A stretch of DNA of 64,000 nucleotides. It comes from Cololabis saira (lineage: Eukaryota; Chordata; Actinopteri; Beloniformes; Belonidae). Below are positions 48,422-62,979 of this stretch, in pieces. Under the pieces are notes generated by a model. It had not been told where the DNA came from and searched no databases. It saw only the letters and a list, made by a program, of their open reading frames with translations. The translations under genes were made by a program, and so were the position numbers. Within the stretch, counting starts at the first letter, position 1. Every line of letters begins with the position of its first letter. The stretch lies in NCBI RefSeq assembly GCF_033807715.1, contig NC_084592.1:912501-976500 (forward strand), in the 5' to 3' direction.

Positions 48422-51308
48422 CAGACGTTTGAATCAGGAAGCGGGACTCTCTATGTCAAACCATTCCAAAGTTATAGCAGAAAATCGGGACAACCAATCA
48501 GAAGAAGGGGCGGGGCTAATTAAGGCCAACGAAGCTTAAGAACTCATTACAGAGTCCCATGACACCACCCATGACTTCCTATGTCAAACCATTCAAAAGT
48601 TATAACAGAATAAAGGGACAACCAATCAGAAGAAGGGGCGGGGCTAATTCAGGCCAATGAAGGTAAAGGACTCCATAAAGAATCTGATGACCCCACCCAC
48701 GACTCTCTATGTCAAACCATTCCAAAGTTATAGCAGAAAATCGGGACAACCAATCAGAAGAAGGGGCGGGGCTAATTAAGGCCAACGAAGCTTGAGGACT
48801 CATTACAGAGTCCCATGACACCACCCACGACTTCCTATGTCAAACCATTCAAAAGTTATGGCAGATAAAAGTATTCTAGGGGGCGCTGTTGAGCCGTTAG
48901 GCCACGCCCATTAATGCAAACCATGAAATATCAAATTTATCGCCAAGTCTGGCTTGCATGTAAAATTTGGTGACTTTTGGAGAACTATCAAATATGGACC
49001 AATCACATGAAGGGGGGGTGCGCCTTTTGGCGTCTAGTGTCGCCACGGTAACACTTTTGAAAGAGAAAAGTAATGCGCTTAGTCGCAAGATGGAGATGCA
49101 CATTTTGATGTAAAACACACCTGGGTGCACGTTACGGTTCGGGCCGTATTAACTGCAGAAGGAATGGCATAAATTTCGCCAAAATGACACAATTTATTCA
49201 AAATGGCCGACATCCTGTTTGGTTTCGGCCATGGCTCCAAGAGACTTTTCTTTAACTTGTGCCATGATACAGGTGTGTAGCGATTTTCGTGCATGTACGT
49301 CAAACCGTATTGTGGGGCTTGAGGCACAAAGTTTTCCGGGGGGCGCTGTTGAGCCATTTTGCCACGCCCATTAATGCAAACTATGAAATATCAAATTTAT
49401 CGCCAGGCCTGGCTTGCATGCCAAATTTGGTGCCTTTTGGGGAACTATCAAATATGGACCAATCAGATGAAGGGGGGGTGCGCTTGTTGGCGTCTAGCGT
49501 CGCCATGGTAACACTTTCGAAAGAGAAAAGTAATACGTGTAGTCGCAGGATGGAGACGCACATTTTGATGTATAACACATCTGGGTTCACGATACGGTTC
49601 GGGCTGAATTAACTCTCGAAGGAATGGCATATATTGCTCCAAAATTACGCAATTAATTCAGAATGTTCAAAATGGCCGACTTCCTGTTCGGTTTCGGCCA
49701 TGGCGCCAAGAGACTTTTCTTTTAGTTGCGACATGATACAGGTGTGTACCGATTTTCGTTCATGTACGTCAAACCGTATTATGGGGCTTGAGGCACAAAG
49801 TTTTTTCTGTCGAACCAATCAGATGAAGGGTGGGCGCGCTTTTTGGCGTCTAGCGCCGCCACGGTAATGCTTTTGAAAGAGAAAAGTAATGCGTGTTGTC
49901 GCAGGATGGAGACGCACATTTTGATGTATAACACACCTGGGTGCACGTTACGGTTCGGGCTGAATTAACTTTCGAAGGAATGGCAGAAATTTTGCCAAAA
50001 TGACACGACTAATTCAAAATGGCCGACATCCTGTTCGGTTTCGGGCATGACCCCAAGAGACTTTTGTTTAAGTTGTCCCATGATACAGGTGTGTACAGAT
50101 TTTCGTGCATGTACGTCAAACCGTATCGTGGGGCTTGAGGCACAAAGTTTTCCGGGGGGCGCTGTTGAGCCATTTTTCCACGCCCATTAATGCAAACCTT
50201 TAAATATCAAATTTTTCGCCAGGCCTGACTAGGGTGCAAAATTTGGTGACTTTTTGGGCATGTTAAGGGGGGCAAAAAGGCCTTCACTTTGTCAGGAAAA
50301 TAATAATAATAATTAAAGCTGCAAGCAGCGATGAACGGGCCCTCGCACTCACGGCCGCCGCCCCCCATAAGCATATCAGAAATGACACCACCCACGACTT
50401 CCTATGTCAAACCATTCAAAAGTTATAGCAGAAAAAAGGGACAACCAATCACAAGAAGGGGCGGGGCTAATTCAGGCCAATGAAGGTCAAGGACTCCATA
50501 CATAGTCTGATGACACCACCCACGACTCTCCATGTCAAACCATTCAAAAGTTATAGCAGGAAATAGGGACAACCAATCAAAAGAAGGGGCGGGGCTAATT
50601 TTCACCAATTATGGTCAAGGACTCAATACCGAGTCCCATGACACCACCCATGACTCTTTATGTCAAACCATTCAAAAGTTATGGCAGAGAAAAGTTTTCC
50701 GGGGGGTGCTGTTGAGCCAATTTTCCACGCCCATTAATGCAAACCATGAAATATCAAATTTATCACCAGGCCTGGTTTGCATGCAAAATTTGGTGACTTT
50801 TGGAGAACTATCAAATATGGACCAATCAGATTAAGGGGGCACGCTTTTTGGCGTCTAGCATCGCCACGGTAACACTTTTGAAAGAGAAAAGTAATGCGCG
50901 TAGTCGCAAGATGGAGACGCACATTTTGAGGTATAAGTCACCTGGATGCACGTTACGGTTCGGGCCGTATTAATTGCCGAAGGAATGGTATTAATTGCGC
51001 CAAAATTACACAATTAATTCAAAATGGCCGACTTCCTGTTCAATTTCGGCCATGGCGCCAAGAGACTTTTCTTTAAGTTGCGACATGATACAAGTGTGTA
51101 CCGATTTTCGTTCATGTACGTCAAACCGTATTATGGGGCTTGAGGCTCAAAGTTTTTTCCCTCTGAACCAATCAGATGAAGGGTGGGCGCACTTTTTGGT
51201 GTCTAGCGTTGCCGCGGTAACGCTTTTAAATGAGATAAGTAATGTGCGTCGTTGCAGGACAGGGACGCACATATTGATGTAGAAAAAAAAAAATTGCTGA
51301 CAAAAAAG

Positions 51309-51384
51309 TCTGGATACTGCGGGAATCGAACTCTGATCTCTGACTCCAAAGACGGGAACGCTATGGCTGAGCTAAGACTCAGCT
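51309..51384 (-). pseudogene. tRNA-like sequence 10 (subtype A)
   Basis: Nearly identical to sequence 2 (tagctcagccatagcg against tagctcagccagagcg in the A-box region; same gagttcgattccc B box). T-runs follow on the minus strand at 51281-51292 and 51303-51308. Confidence 0.65.
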
Positions 51385-51602
51385 TCTCATTTCTATTTGA
51401 CCTACTGACTTAGGAGAGACCAACATATCGATATTTAGTAATGTAAGTCTGGAGCTGTTTTTTCTAATTTTTTTTAAATATTTGTAAGTTATAAATATTA
51501 GTAAAACCCTACTATTTTAATTATTACTTTTTCTGTAACCATTCTGCCAAGGTTGTAACTGGGCTGAGCTGAGAATATTTCTGACGTCACCACATTACAG
51601 GG

Positions 51603-51797
51603 AGCTGATTGGTCGGGGGGCGGGGCCGTCATCACCCTACTCGCCACTGATTGGTCGGGGGGCGGGGCCGTCATCACCCTACTCGCCACCGATTGGTCGG
51701 GGGGCGGGGCCGTCATCACCCTCCGCGCCACTGATTGGTCGGGAGGCGGGGCCGTCATCACCCTACTCGCCACCGATTGGCCGGGGGGCGGGGCCGG
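51603..51797. repeat. 42-bp minisatellite, array 8 (5 units)
   Basis: Five units with the same tccgcgcc and gggaggcgggg variants as array 1, in the same positions, confirming common descent. A tgacgtca palindrome lies just upstream (about 51581-51588). Confidence 0.9.
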
Positions 51798-51838
51798 CAG
51801 ACGTTTGAATCAGGAAGCGGGAGTCAGCGCGAGAGCGA

Positions 51839-51846
51839 CTGGCGGC
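51839..51846. other. Empty insertion site of the 648-bp transposon
   Basis: gagcga-ctggcggc-tcgtggcg is uninterrupted here, with one octamer, while element 2 has the insertion flanked by two. Confidence 0.8.
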
Positions 51847-53571
51847 TCGTGGCGATTTTATTATAAAAAAGGGACAACCAATCAGAAGAAGGGGCGGGGC
51901 TAATTCAGGCCAAAGAAGCTCAAGGACTCATTGCAGAGTCCCTTGACACCACCTACGACTTCCTATGTCAAACCATTCAAAGTTTATAGCAGAAAAAAGG
52001 GACAACCAATCAGAAGAAGGGGCGGGGCTAATTCAGGCCAATGAAGGTCAAGGACTCCATACAGAATCTGATGACACCACCCACAACTTCCTATGTCAAA
52101 CCATTCAAAAGTTATGGCAGATAAAAGTATTCTAGGGGGCGCTGTTGAGCCGTTAGGCCACGCCCATTAATGCAAACCATGAAATATCAAATTTATCGCC
52201 AGACCTGGCTTGCATGCAAAATTTGGTGACTTTTGGAGAACTATCAAATATGGACCAATCACATGAAGGGGGGGGCACGCCTTTTGGCGTCTAGCGTCGC
52301 CACTGTAACACTTTTGAAAGAGAAAAGTAATGCGTGGTGTCGCAGGATGTAGACGCACATTTTGATGTATAACACACCTGGGTGCACGATACGGTTCGGG
52401 CTGAATTAACTCTCGAAGGAATGGCATAAATTTCGCCAAAATGACACAATTTATTCAAAATGGCCGACATCCTGTTCGGTTTTGGCCATGGCTCCAAGAG
52501 ACTTTTCTTTAAGTTGTGCCATGATACAGGTGTGTAGCGATTTTCGTGCATGTACGTCAAACCGTATTGTGGGGCTTGAGGCACAAAGTTTTCCGGGGGG
52601 CGCTGTTGAGCCATTTTGCCACGCCCATTAATGCAAACCATGAAATATCAAATTTATCACCAGGCCTGGCTTGCATGCCAAATTTGGTGCCTTTTGGGGA
52701 ACTATCAAATATGGACCAATCAGATGAAGGGGGGGTGCGCTTGTTGGCTTCTAGCGTCGCCACGGTAACACTTTCGAAAGAGAAAAGTAATGCGTGTAGT
52801 CGCAGGATGGAGACGCACATTTTGATGTATAACACATCTGGGTTCACGATACGGTTCGGGCTGAATTAACTCTCGAAGAATGGCATATATTGCTCCAAAA
52901 TTACGCAATTAATTCAGAATGTTCAAAATGGCCGACTTCCTGTTCGGTTTCGGCCATGGCGCCAAGAGACTTTTCTTTTAGTTGCGACATGATACAGGAG
53001 TGTACCAATTTTCGTTCATGTACGTCAAACCGTATTATGGGGCTTGAGGCGCAAAGTTTTTTCTGTCTGAACCAACCAGATGAAGGGTGGGCGCGCTTTT
53101 TGGCGTCTAGCGTCGCCACGGTAACGCTTTTGAAAGAGAAAAGTAATGCGTGTGGTCGCAGGAGGGAGACGCACATTTTGATGTATAACACACCTGGGTG
53201 CACGTTACGGTTCGGGCTGAATTAACTGCCGAAGGAATGGCATAAATTGCGCCAAAGTGACACGATTAATTCAAAATGGCCGACTTCCTGTTCGGTTTCG
53301 GGCATGACGGCAAGAGACTTTTCTTTAAGTTGTCCCATGATACAGGTGTGTACCGATTTTCGTGCATGTACGTCAAACCGTATCGTGGGGCTTGAGGCAC
53401 AAAGTTTTCAAGGGGGCGCTGTTGAGCCATTTTGCCACGCCCATTAATGCAAACCATTAAATATCAAATTTTTCGCCAGGCCTGACTTGGGTGCAAAAAT
53501 TGGTGACTTTTTGGGCATGTTAAGGGGGGCAAAAAGGCCATCACTTTGTCAGAAGAAAAATAATAATAATA

Positions 53572-55425
53572 ATTAAAGCTGCAAGCAGCGATGAACGGGC
53601 CCTCGCACTCACGGCCACCGCCCCCCATAAGCATATCAGAAAAGACACCACCCACGACTTCCTATGTCAAACCATTCAAAAGTTATAGCAGAAAAAAGGG
53701 ACAACCAATCAGAAGAAGGGGCGGGGCTAATTCAGGCCAATGAAGGTCAAGGACTCCATACAGAATGTGATGACACCACCCACGACTCTCTATGTCAAAC
53801 CATTCAAAAGTTATAGCAGAAAAAAGGGACAACCACTCAGAAGAAGGGGCGGGGCTAATTCAGGCCAATGAAGGTCAAGGACTCCATACAGAATGTGATG
53901 ACACCACCCACGACTCTCTATGTCAGACCATTCCAAAGTTATAGCAGAAAATCGGGACAACCAATCAGAAGAAGGGGCGGGGCTAATTAAGGCCAACGAA
54001 GCTTAAGGACTCATTACAGAGTCCCATGACATCACCCACGACTTCCTATGTCAAACCATTCAAAAGTTATAGCAGAAAAAAGGGACAACCAATCAGAAGA
54101 AGGGGCGGGGCTAATTCAGGCCAACGAAGGTCAACGACTCCATAAAGAATCTGATGACCGCACCCACGACTCCCTATGTCAAACCATTCCAAAGTTATAG
54201 CAGAAAATTGGGACAACCAATCAGAAGAAGGGGCGGGGCTAATTAAGGCCAACGAAGCTTAAGAACTCAGTACAATGTTCCATGACACCACCCACGACTT
54301 CCTATGTCAAACCATTCAAAAGTTATGGCAGATAAAAGTATTCTAGGGGGCGCTGTTGAGCCGTTAGGCCACGCCCATTAATGCAAACCATGAAATATCA
54401 AATTTATCGCCAAGTCTGGCTTGCATGCAAAATTTGGTGACTTTTGGAGAACTATCAAATATGGACCAATCACATGAAGGGGGGGCGCGCCTTTTGGCGT
54501 CTAGCGTCGCCACGGTAACACTTTTGAAAGAGAAAAGTAATGCGTGGTGTCGCAGGATGTAGACGCACATTTTGATGTATAACACACCTGGGTGCACGTT
54601 ACGGTTCGGGCTGAATTAACTGCCGAAGGAATGGCATAAATTTCGCCAAAATGACACAATTTATTCAAAATGGCCGACATCCTGTTCGGTTTCGGCCATG
54701 GCTCCAAGAGACTTTTCTTTAAGTTGTGCCATGATACAGGTGTGTAGCGATTTTCGTGCATGTACGTCAAACCGTATTGTGGGGCTTGAGGCACAAAGTT
54801 TTCCGGGGGGCGCTGTTGAGCCATTTTGCCACGCCCATTAATGCAAACCATGAAATATCAAATTTATCGCCAGGCCTGGCTTGCATGCCAAATTTGGTGC
54901 CTTTTGGGGAACTATCAAATATGGACCAATCAGATGAAGGGGGGGTGCGCTTGTTGGCGTCTAGCGTCGCCACGGTAACACTTTCGAAAGAGAAAAGTAA
55001 TGCGTGTGGTCGCAGGAGGAAGTCGCACATTTTGATGTATAATACACCTGGGTGCACGTTACGGTTCGGGCTGAATTAACTGCCGAAGGAATGGCATAAA
55101 TTTCGCCAAAATGACACGATTAATTCAAAATGGCCGACTTCCTGTTCGGTTTCGGGCATGACGGCAAGAGACTTTTCTTTAAGTTGTCCCATGATACAGG
55201 TGTGTACCGATTTTCGTGCATGTACGTCAAACCGTATCGTGGGGCTTGAGGCACAAAGTTTTCAAGGGGGCGCTGTTGAGCCATTTTGCCACGCCCATTA
55301 ATGCAAACCATGACATATCAAATTTTTCGCCAGGCCTGACTTGGGTGCAAAATTTGGTGACTTTTTGGGCATGTTAAGGGGGCCAAAAAGGCCATCACTT
55401 TGTCAGAAGAAAAATAATAATAATA
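53572..55425 (+). repeat. Array element 17, first of four tandem 1854-bp copies
   Basis: Start, five 128-bp units, 460-bp units at 54346 and 54806, terminal piece from 55266. All open frames recur at exactly 1854-bp spacing in the next copies, with the same rare variants as element 6. Confidence 0.93.
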
Positions 55426-57266
55426 ATTAAAGCTGCAAGCAGCGATGAACGGGCCCTCGCACTCACGGCCACCGCCCCCCATAAGCATATCAGAAAAGAC
55501 ACCACCCACGACTTCCTATGTCAAACCATTCAAAAGTTATAGCAGAAAAAAGGGACAACCAATCAGAAGAAGGGGCGGGGCTAATTCAGGCCAATGAAGG
55601 TCAAGGACTCCATACAGAATGTGATGACACCACCCACGACTCTCTATGTCAAACCATTCAAAAGTTATAGCAGAAAAAAGGGACAACCACTCAGAAGAAG
55701 GGGCGGGGCTAATTCAGGCCAATGAAGGTCAAGGACTCCATACAGAATGTGATGACACCACCCACGACTCTCTATGTCAGACCATTCCAAAGTTATAGCA
55801 GAAAATCGGGACAACCAATCAGAAGAAGGGGCGGGGCTAATTAAGGCCAACGAAGCTTAAGGACTCATTACAGAGTCCCATGACATCACCCACGACTTCC
55901 TATGTCAAACCATTCAAAAGTTATAGCAGAAAAAAGGGACAACCAATCAGAAGAAGGGGCGGGGCTAATTCAGGCCAACGAAGGTCAACGACTCCATAAA
56001 GAATCTGATGACCGCACCCACGACTCCCTATGTCAAACCATTCCAAAGTTATAGCAGAAAATTGGGACAACCAATCAGAAGAAGGGGCGGGGCTAATTAA
56101 GGCCAACGAAGCTTAAGAACTCAGTACAATGTTCCATGACACCACCCACGACTTCCTATGTCAAACCATTCAAAAGTTATGGCAGATAAAAGTATTCTAG
56201 GGGGCGCTGTTGAGCCGTTAGGCCACGCCCATTAATGCAAACCATGAAATATCAAATTTATCGCCAAGTCTGGCTTGCATGCAAAATTTGGTGACTTTTG
56301 GAGAACTATCAAATATGGACCAATCACATGAAGGGGGGGCGCGCCTTTTGGCGTCTAGCGTCGCCACGGTAACACTTTTGAAAGAGAAAAGTAATGCGTG
56401 GTGTCGCAGGATGTAGACGCACATTTTGATGTATAACACACCTGGGTGCACGTTACGGTTCGGGCTGAATTAACTGCCGAAGGAATGGCATAAATTTCGC
56501 CAAAATGACACAATTTATTCAAAATGGCCGACATCCTGTTCGGTTTCGGCCATGGCTCCAAGAGACTTTTCTTTAAGTTGTGCCATGATACAGGTGTGTA
56601 GCGATTTTCGTGCATGTACGTCAAACCGTATTGTGGGGCTTGAGGCACAAAGTTTTCCGGGGGGCGCTGTTGAGCCATTTTGCCACGCCCATTAATGCAA
56701 ACCATGAAATATCAAATTTATCGCCAGGCCTGGCTTGCATGCCAAATTTGGTGCCTTTTGGGGAACTATCAAATATGGACCAATCAGATGAAGGGGGGGT
56801 GCGCTTGTTGGCGTCTAGCGTCGCCACGGTAACACTTTCGAAAGAGAAAAGTAATGCGTGTGGTCGCAGGAGGAAGTCGCACATTTTGATGTATAATACA
56901 CCTGGGTGCACGTTACGGTTCGGGCTGAATTAACTGCCGAAGGAATGGCATAAATTTCGCCAAAATGACACGATTAATTCAAAATGGCCGACTTCCTGTT
57001 CGGTTTCGGGCATGACGGCAAGAGACTTTTCTTTAAGTTGTCCCATGATACAGGTGTGTACCGATTTTCGTGCATGTACGTCAAACCGTATCGTGGGGCT
57101 TGAGGCACAAAGTTTTCAAGGGGGCGCTGTTGAGCCATTTTGCCACGCCCATTAATGCAAACCATGACATATCAAATTTTTCGCCAGGCCTGACTTGGGT
57201 GCAAAATTTGGTGACTTTTTGGGCATGTTAAGGGGGCCAAAAAGGCCATCACTTTGTCAGAAGAAA

Positions 57267-57298
<32 letters not shown>

Positions 57299-57413
57299 TT
57301 CCTGCAAATACAATAGGGCCTTCGCACTGCAAGTGCTCGGGCCCTAATAATAATAATAATAAAAATTCCTGCAAATACAATAGGGCCTTCGCACTGCAAG
57401 TGCTCGGGCCCTA
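55426..57413 (+). repeat. Array element 18 (1988 bp), 1854-bp family with two terminal hairpins
   Basis: Identical in layout to element 17, with 134 extra bases at the end: a longer (AAT)n and two type b hairpins at 57266-57413. Confidence 0.93.
57266..57413 (+). repeat. (AAT)n with two terminal hairpins
   Basis: Two consecutive type b hairpins (ctgcaagtgc) separated by (AAT)n. The second ends gggcccta and abuts attaaagc at 57414. Confidence 0.88.
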
Positions 57414-59267
57414 ATTAAAGCTGCAAGCAGCGATGAACGGGCCCTCGCACTCACGGCCACCGCCCCCCATAAGCATATCAGAAAAGACACCACCCACGAC
57501 TTCCTATGTCAAACCATTCAAAAGTTATAGCAGAAAAAAGGGACAACCAATCAGAAGAAGGGGCGGGGCTAATTCAGGCCAATGAAGGTCAAGGACTCCA
57601 TACAGAATGTGATGACACCACCCACGACTCTCTATGTCAAACCATTCAAAAGTTATAGCAGAAAAAAGGGACAACCACTCAGAAGAAGGGGCGGGGCTAA
57701 TTCAGGCCAATGAAGGTCAAGGACTCCATACAGAATGTGATGACACCACCCACGACTCTCTATGTCAGACCATTCCAAAGTTATAGCAGAAAATCGGGAC
57801 AACCAATCAGAAGAAGGGGCGGGGCTAATTAAGGCCAACGAAGCTTAAGGACTCATTACAGAGTCCCATGACATCACCCACGACTTCCTATGTCAAACCA
57901 TTCAAAAGTTATAGCAGAAAAAAGGGACAACCAATCAGAAGAAGGGGCGGGGCTAATTCAGGCCAACGAAGGTCAACGACTCCATAAAGAATCTGATGAC
58001 CGCACCCACGACTCCCTATGTCAAACCATTCCAAAGTTATAGCAGAAAATTGGGACAACCAATCAGAAGAAGGGGCGGGGCTAATTAAGGCCAACGAAGC
58101 TTAAGAACTCAGTACAATGTTCCATGACACCACCCACGACTTCCTATGTCAAACCATTCAAAAGTTATGGCAGATAAAAGTATTCTAGGGGGCGCTGTTG
58201 AGCCGTTAGGCCACGCCCATTAATGCAAACCATGAAATATCAAATTTATCGCCAAGTCTGGCTTGCATGCAAAATTTGGTGACTTTTGGAGAACTATCAA
58301 ATATGGACCAATCACATGAAGGGGGGGCGCGCCTTTTGGCGTCTAGCGTCGCCACGGTAACACTTTTGAAAGAGAAAAGTAATGCGTGGTGTCGCAGGAT
58401 GTAGACGCACATTTTGATGTATAACACACCTGGGTGCACGTTACGGTTCGGGCTGAATTAACTGCCGAAGGAATGGCATAAATTTCGCCAAAATGACACA
58501 ATTTATTCAAAATGGCCGACATCCTGTTCGGTTTCGGCCATGGCTCCAAGAGACTTTTCTTTAAGTTGTGCCATGATACAGGTGTGTAGCGATTTTCGTG
58601 CATGTACGTCAAACCGTATTGTGGGGCTTGAGGCACAAAGTTTTCCGGGGGGCGCTGTTGAGCCATTTTGCCACGCCCATTAATGCAAACCATGAAATAT
58701 CAAATTTATCGCCAGGCCTGGCTTGCATGCCAAATTTGGTGCCTTTTGGGGAACTATCAAATATGGACCAATCAGATGAAGGGGGGGTGCGCTTGTTGGC
58801 GTCTAGCGTCGCCACGGTAACACTTTCGAAAGAGAAAAGTAATGCGTGTGGTCGCAGGAGGAAGTCGCACATTTTGATGTATAATACACCTGGGTGCACG
58901 TTACGGTTCGGGCTGAATTAACTGCCGAAGGAATGGCATAAATTTCGCCAAAATGACACGATTAATTCAAAATGGCCGACTTCCTGTTCGGTTTCGGGCA
59001 TGACGGCAAGAGACTTTTCTTTAAGTTGTCCCATGATACAGGTGTGTACCGATTTTCGTGCATGTACGTCAAACCGTATCGTGGGGCTTGAGGCACAAAG
59101 TTTTCAAGGGGGCGCTGTTGAGCCATTTTGCCACGCCCATTAATGCAAACCATGACATATCAAATTTTTCGCCAGGCCTGACTTGGGTGCAAAATTTGGT
59201 GACTTTTTGGGCATGTTAAGGGGGCCAAAAAGGCCATCACTTTGTCAGAAGAAAAATAATAATAATA
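57414..59267 (+). repeat. Array element 19 (1854 bp)
   Basis: Third copy of the 1854-bp family. It ends in (AAT)n without a hairpin. Confidence 0.93.
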
Positions 59268-61121
59268 ATTAAAGCTGCAAGCAGCGATGAACGGGCCCTC
59301 GCACTCACGGCCACCGCCCCCCATAAGCATATCAGAAAAGACACCACCCACGACTTCCTATGTCAAACCATTCAAAAGTTATAGCAGAAAAAAGGGACAA
59401 CCAATCAGAAGAAGGGGCGGGGCTAATTCAGGCCAATGAAGGTCAAGGACTCCATACAGAATGTGATGACACCACCCACGACTCTCTATGTCAAACCATT
59501 CAAAAGTTATAGCAGAAAAAAGGGACAACCACTCAGAAGAAGGGGCGGGGCTAATTCAGGCCAATGAAGGTCAAGGACTCCATACAGAATGTGATGACAC
59601 CACCCACGACTCTCTATGTCAGACCATTCCAAAGTTATAGCAGAAAATCGGGACAACCAATCAGAAGAAGGGGCGGGGCTAATTAAGGCCAACGAAGCTT
59701 AAGGACTCATTACAGAGTCCCATGACATCACCCACGACTTCCTATGTCAAACCATTCAAAAGTTATAGCAGAAAAAAGGGACAACCAATCAGAAGAAGGG
59801 GCGGGGCTAATTCAGGCCAACGAAGGTCAACGACTCCATAAAGAATCTGATGACCGCACCCACGACTCCCTATGTCAAACCATTCCAAAGTTATAGCAGA
59901 AAATTGGGACAACCAATCAGAAGAAGGGGCGGGGCTAATTAAGGCCAACGAAGCTTAAGAACTCAGTACAATGTTCCATGACACCACCCACGACTTCCTA
60001 TGTCAAACCATTCAAAAGTTATGGCAGATAAAAGTATTCTAGGGGGCGCTGTTGAGCTGTTAGGCCACGCCCATTAATGCAAACCATGAAATATCAAATT
60101 TATCGCCAAGTCTGGCTTGCATGCAAAATTTGGTGACTTTTGGAGAACTATCAAATATGGACCAATCACATGAAGGGGGGGCGCGCCTTTTGGCGTCTAG
60201 CGTCGCCACGGTAACACTTTTGAAAGAGAAAAGTAATGCGTGGTGTCGCAGGATGTAGACGCACATTTTGATGTATAACACACCTGGGTGCACGTTACGG
60301 TTCGGGCTGAATTAACTGCCGAAGGAATGGCATAAATTTCGCCAAAATGACACAATTTATTCAAAATGGCCGACATCCTGTTCGGTTTCGGCCATGGCTC
60401 CAAGAGACTTTTCTTTAAGTTGTGCCATGATACAGGTGTGTAGCGATTTTCGTGCATGTACGTCAAACCGTATTGTGGGGCTTGAGGCACAAAGTTTTCC
60501 GGGGGGCGCTGTTGAGCCATTTTGCCACGCCCATTAATGCAAACCATGAAATATCAAATTTATCGCCAGGCCTGGCTTGCATGCCAAATTTGGTGCCTTT
60601 TGGGGAACTATCAAATATGGACCAATCAGATGAAGGGGGGGTGCGCTTGTTGGCGTCTAGCGTCGCCACGGTAACACTTTCGAAAGAGAAAAGTAATGCG
60701 TGTGGTCGCAGGAGGAAGTCGCACATTTTGATGTATAATACACCTGGGTGCACGTTACGGTTCGGGCTGAATTAACTGCCGAAGGAATGGCATAAATTTC
60801 GCCAAAATGACACGATTAATTCAAAATGGCCGACTTCCTGTTCGGTTTCGGGCATGACGGCAAGAGACTTTTCTTTAAGTTGTCCCATGATACAGGTGTG
60901 TACCGATTTTCGTGCATGTACGTCAAACCGTATCGTGGGGCTTGAGGCACAAAGTTTTCAAGGGGGCGCTGTTGAGCCATTTTGCCACGCCCATTAATGC
61001 AAACCATGACATATCAAATTTTTCGCCAGGCCTGACTTGGGTGCAAAATTTGGTGACTTTTTGGGCATGTTAAGGGGGCCAAAAAGGCCATCACTTTGTC
61101 AGAAGAAAAATAATAATAATA
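59268..61121 (+). repeat. Array element 20 (1854 bp)
   Basis: Fourth copy. One visible private change is gttgagctgttagg at about 60050 in place of gttgagccgttagg. Confidence 0.93.
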
Positions 61122-62979
61122 ATTAAAGCTGCAAGCAGCGATGAACGGGCCCTCGCACTCACGGCCACCACCCCCCATAAGCATATGAGAAACGATACCA
61201 CCCACGACTTCCTATGTCAAACCATTCAAAAGTTATAGCAGAAAAAAGGAACAACCAATTAGAAGAAGGGGCGGGGCTAATTCAGGCCAATGAAGGTCAA
61301 GGACTCCATACAGAATCTGATGACACCACCCACGACTCTCTATGTCAAACCATTCCAAAGTTATAGCAGAAAATCGGAACAACCAATCAGAAGAAGGGGC
61401 GGGGCTAATTAAGGCCAACAAAGCTTAAGAACTCATTACAGATTCCCATGACCCCACCCACGACTCCCTATGTCAAACCATTCCAAAGTTATAGCAGAAA
61501 ATCGGGACAACCAATCAGAAGAAGGGGCGGGGCTAATTAAGGCCAACGAAGCTTAAGAACTCATTACAGATTCCCATGACACCACCCACGACTCCCTATG
61601 TCAAACCATTCCAAAGTTATAGCAGAAAAAAGGGACAACCAATCAGAAGAAGGGGCGGGGCTAATTCTGGCCAATGAAGGTCAATGACTCATTACAGAGT
61701 CCCATGACACCACCCAGGACTCTCTATGTCAAACCATTCCAATGTTATAGCAGAAAATCGGGACAACCAATCAGAAGAAGGGGCGGGGCTAATTAAGGCC
61801 AACGAAGCTTAAGGACTCATTACAGAGTCCCATGACACCACCCACAACTTCCTATGTCAAACCATTCAAAAGTTATGGCAGATAAAAGTATTCTAGGGGG
61901 CGCTGTTGAGCCGTTAGGCCACGCCCATTAATGCAAACCATGAAATATCAAATTTATCGCCAAGTCTGGCTTGCATGCAAAATTTTGTGACTTTTGGAGA
62001 ACTATCAAATATGGACCAATCACATGAAGGGGGGGGCGCACCTTTTGGCGTCTAGCGTCGCCACGGTAACACTTTTGAAAGAGAAAAGTAATGCGTGTAG
62101 TCGCAGGATGTAGACGCACATTTTGATGTATAACACACCTGGGTGCACGTTACGGTTCGGGCTGAATTAACTGCCGAAGGAATGGCATAAATTTTGCCAA
62201 AATGACACAATTTATTCAAAATGGCCGACATCCTGTTCGGTTTCGGCCATGGCTCCAAGAGACTTTTCTTTAAGTTGTGCCATGATACAGGTGTCTAGCG
62301 ATTTTCGTGCATGTACGTCAAACCGTATTGTGGGGCTTGAGGCACAAAGTTTTCCGGGGGGCGCTGTTGAGCCATTTTGCCACGCCCATTAATGCAAACC
62401 ATGAAATATCAAATTTATTGCCAGGCCTGGCTTGCATGCCAAATTTGGTGCCTTTTGGGGAACTATCAAATATGGACCAATCAGATGAAGGGGGGGTGCG
62501 CTTTTTGGCTTCTAGCGTCGCCACGGTAACACTTTTGAAAGAGAAAAGTAATGCGTGTAGTCGCAGGATGGAGACGCACATTTTGATGTATAACACACCT
62601 GGGTTCACGATACGGTTCGGGCTGAATTAACTCTCGAAGGAATGGCATAAATTGCGCCAAAGTGACACGATTAATTCAAAATGGCCGACTTCCTGTTCGG
62701 TTTCGGGCATGACTCCAAGAGACTTTTCTTTAAGTTGTGCAATGATACAGGTGTGTACTGATTTTCGTGCATGTAGGTCAAACCGTATCGTGGGGCTTGA
62801 GGCACAAAGTTTTCCGGGGGGCGCTGTTGAGCCATTTTGCCCCGCCCATTAATGCAAACCATAAAATATCAAATTTTTCGCCAGGCCTGGTTTGCGTGCA
62901 AAATTTGGTGACTTTTTGGGCACGTTTAGGGGGGCAAAAAGGCCCTCCTTTCGTCAGAAAAATAATAATAATAATAATA
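61122..62979 (+). repeat. Array element 21 (1858 bp)
   Basis: Similar in length to the preceding copies but not a member of that family: it starts gccaccaccccccataag, has its own 128-bp block (61200-61890), 460-bp units at 61896, 62356 and 62816, and the ggcacgtttagg terminal variant. The equal length is a coincidence of unit number. Confidence 0.85.

Larger units (their letters stand above)
47168..50311 (+). repeat. Array element 15 (3144 bp)
   Basis: 128-bp units, a 460-bp unit at 47558 broken at ~47790, tRNA-like sequence, AT core, eight-unit 42-bp minisatellite fused directly to ctctctatgtcaaacc at 48446, 128-bp units, 460-bp units at 48887 and 49347, a deleted unit at about 49805, and a terminal piece from 50157. 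Confidence 0.85.
50312..53571 (+). repeat. Array element 16 (3260 bp), uninterrupted sister of element 2
   Basis: 128-bp units, a 460-bp unit at 50700, a deleted unit at about 51160 leading into a tRNA-like module, five-unit 42-bp minisatellite, the empty insertion site at 51839-51846, 128-bp units, 460-bp units at 52135 and 52595, a deleted unit, terminal piece from 53412. From 51290 it aligns with 7915 onward, first at offset 43372 and after the empty site at 42717. Confidence 0.88.

Noticed and set aside
61122..62979. Element 21 as a fifth tandem member of the 1854-bp family
   Set aside because: Its length (1858 bp) is similar, but it lacks the diagnostic variants (ccactcagaag, gaatgtgatgac, gtacaatgttcc) and has three full 460-bp starts in a different arrangement.
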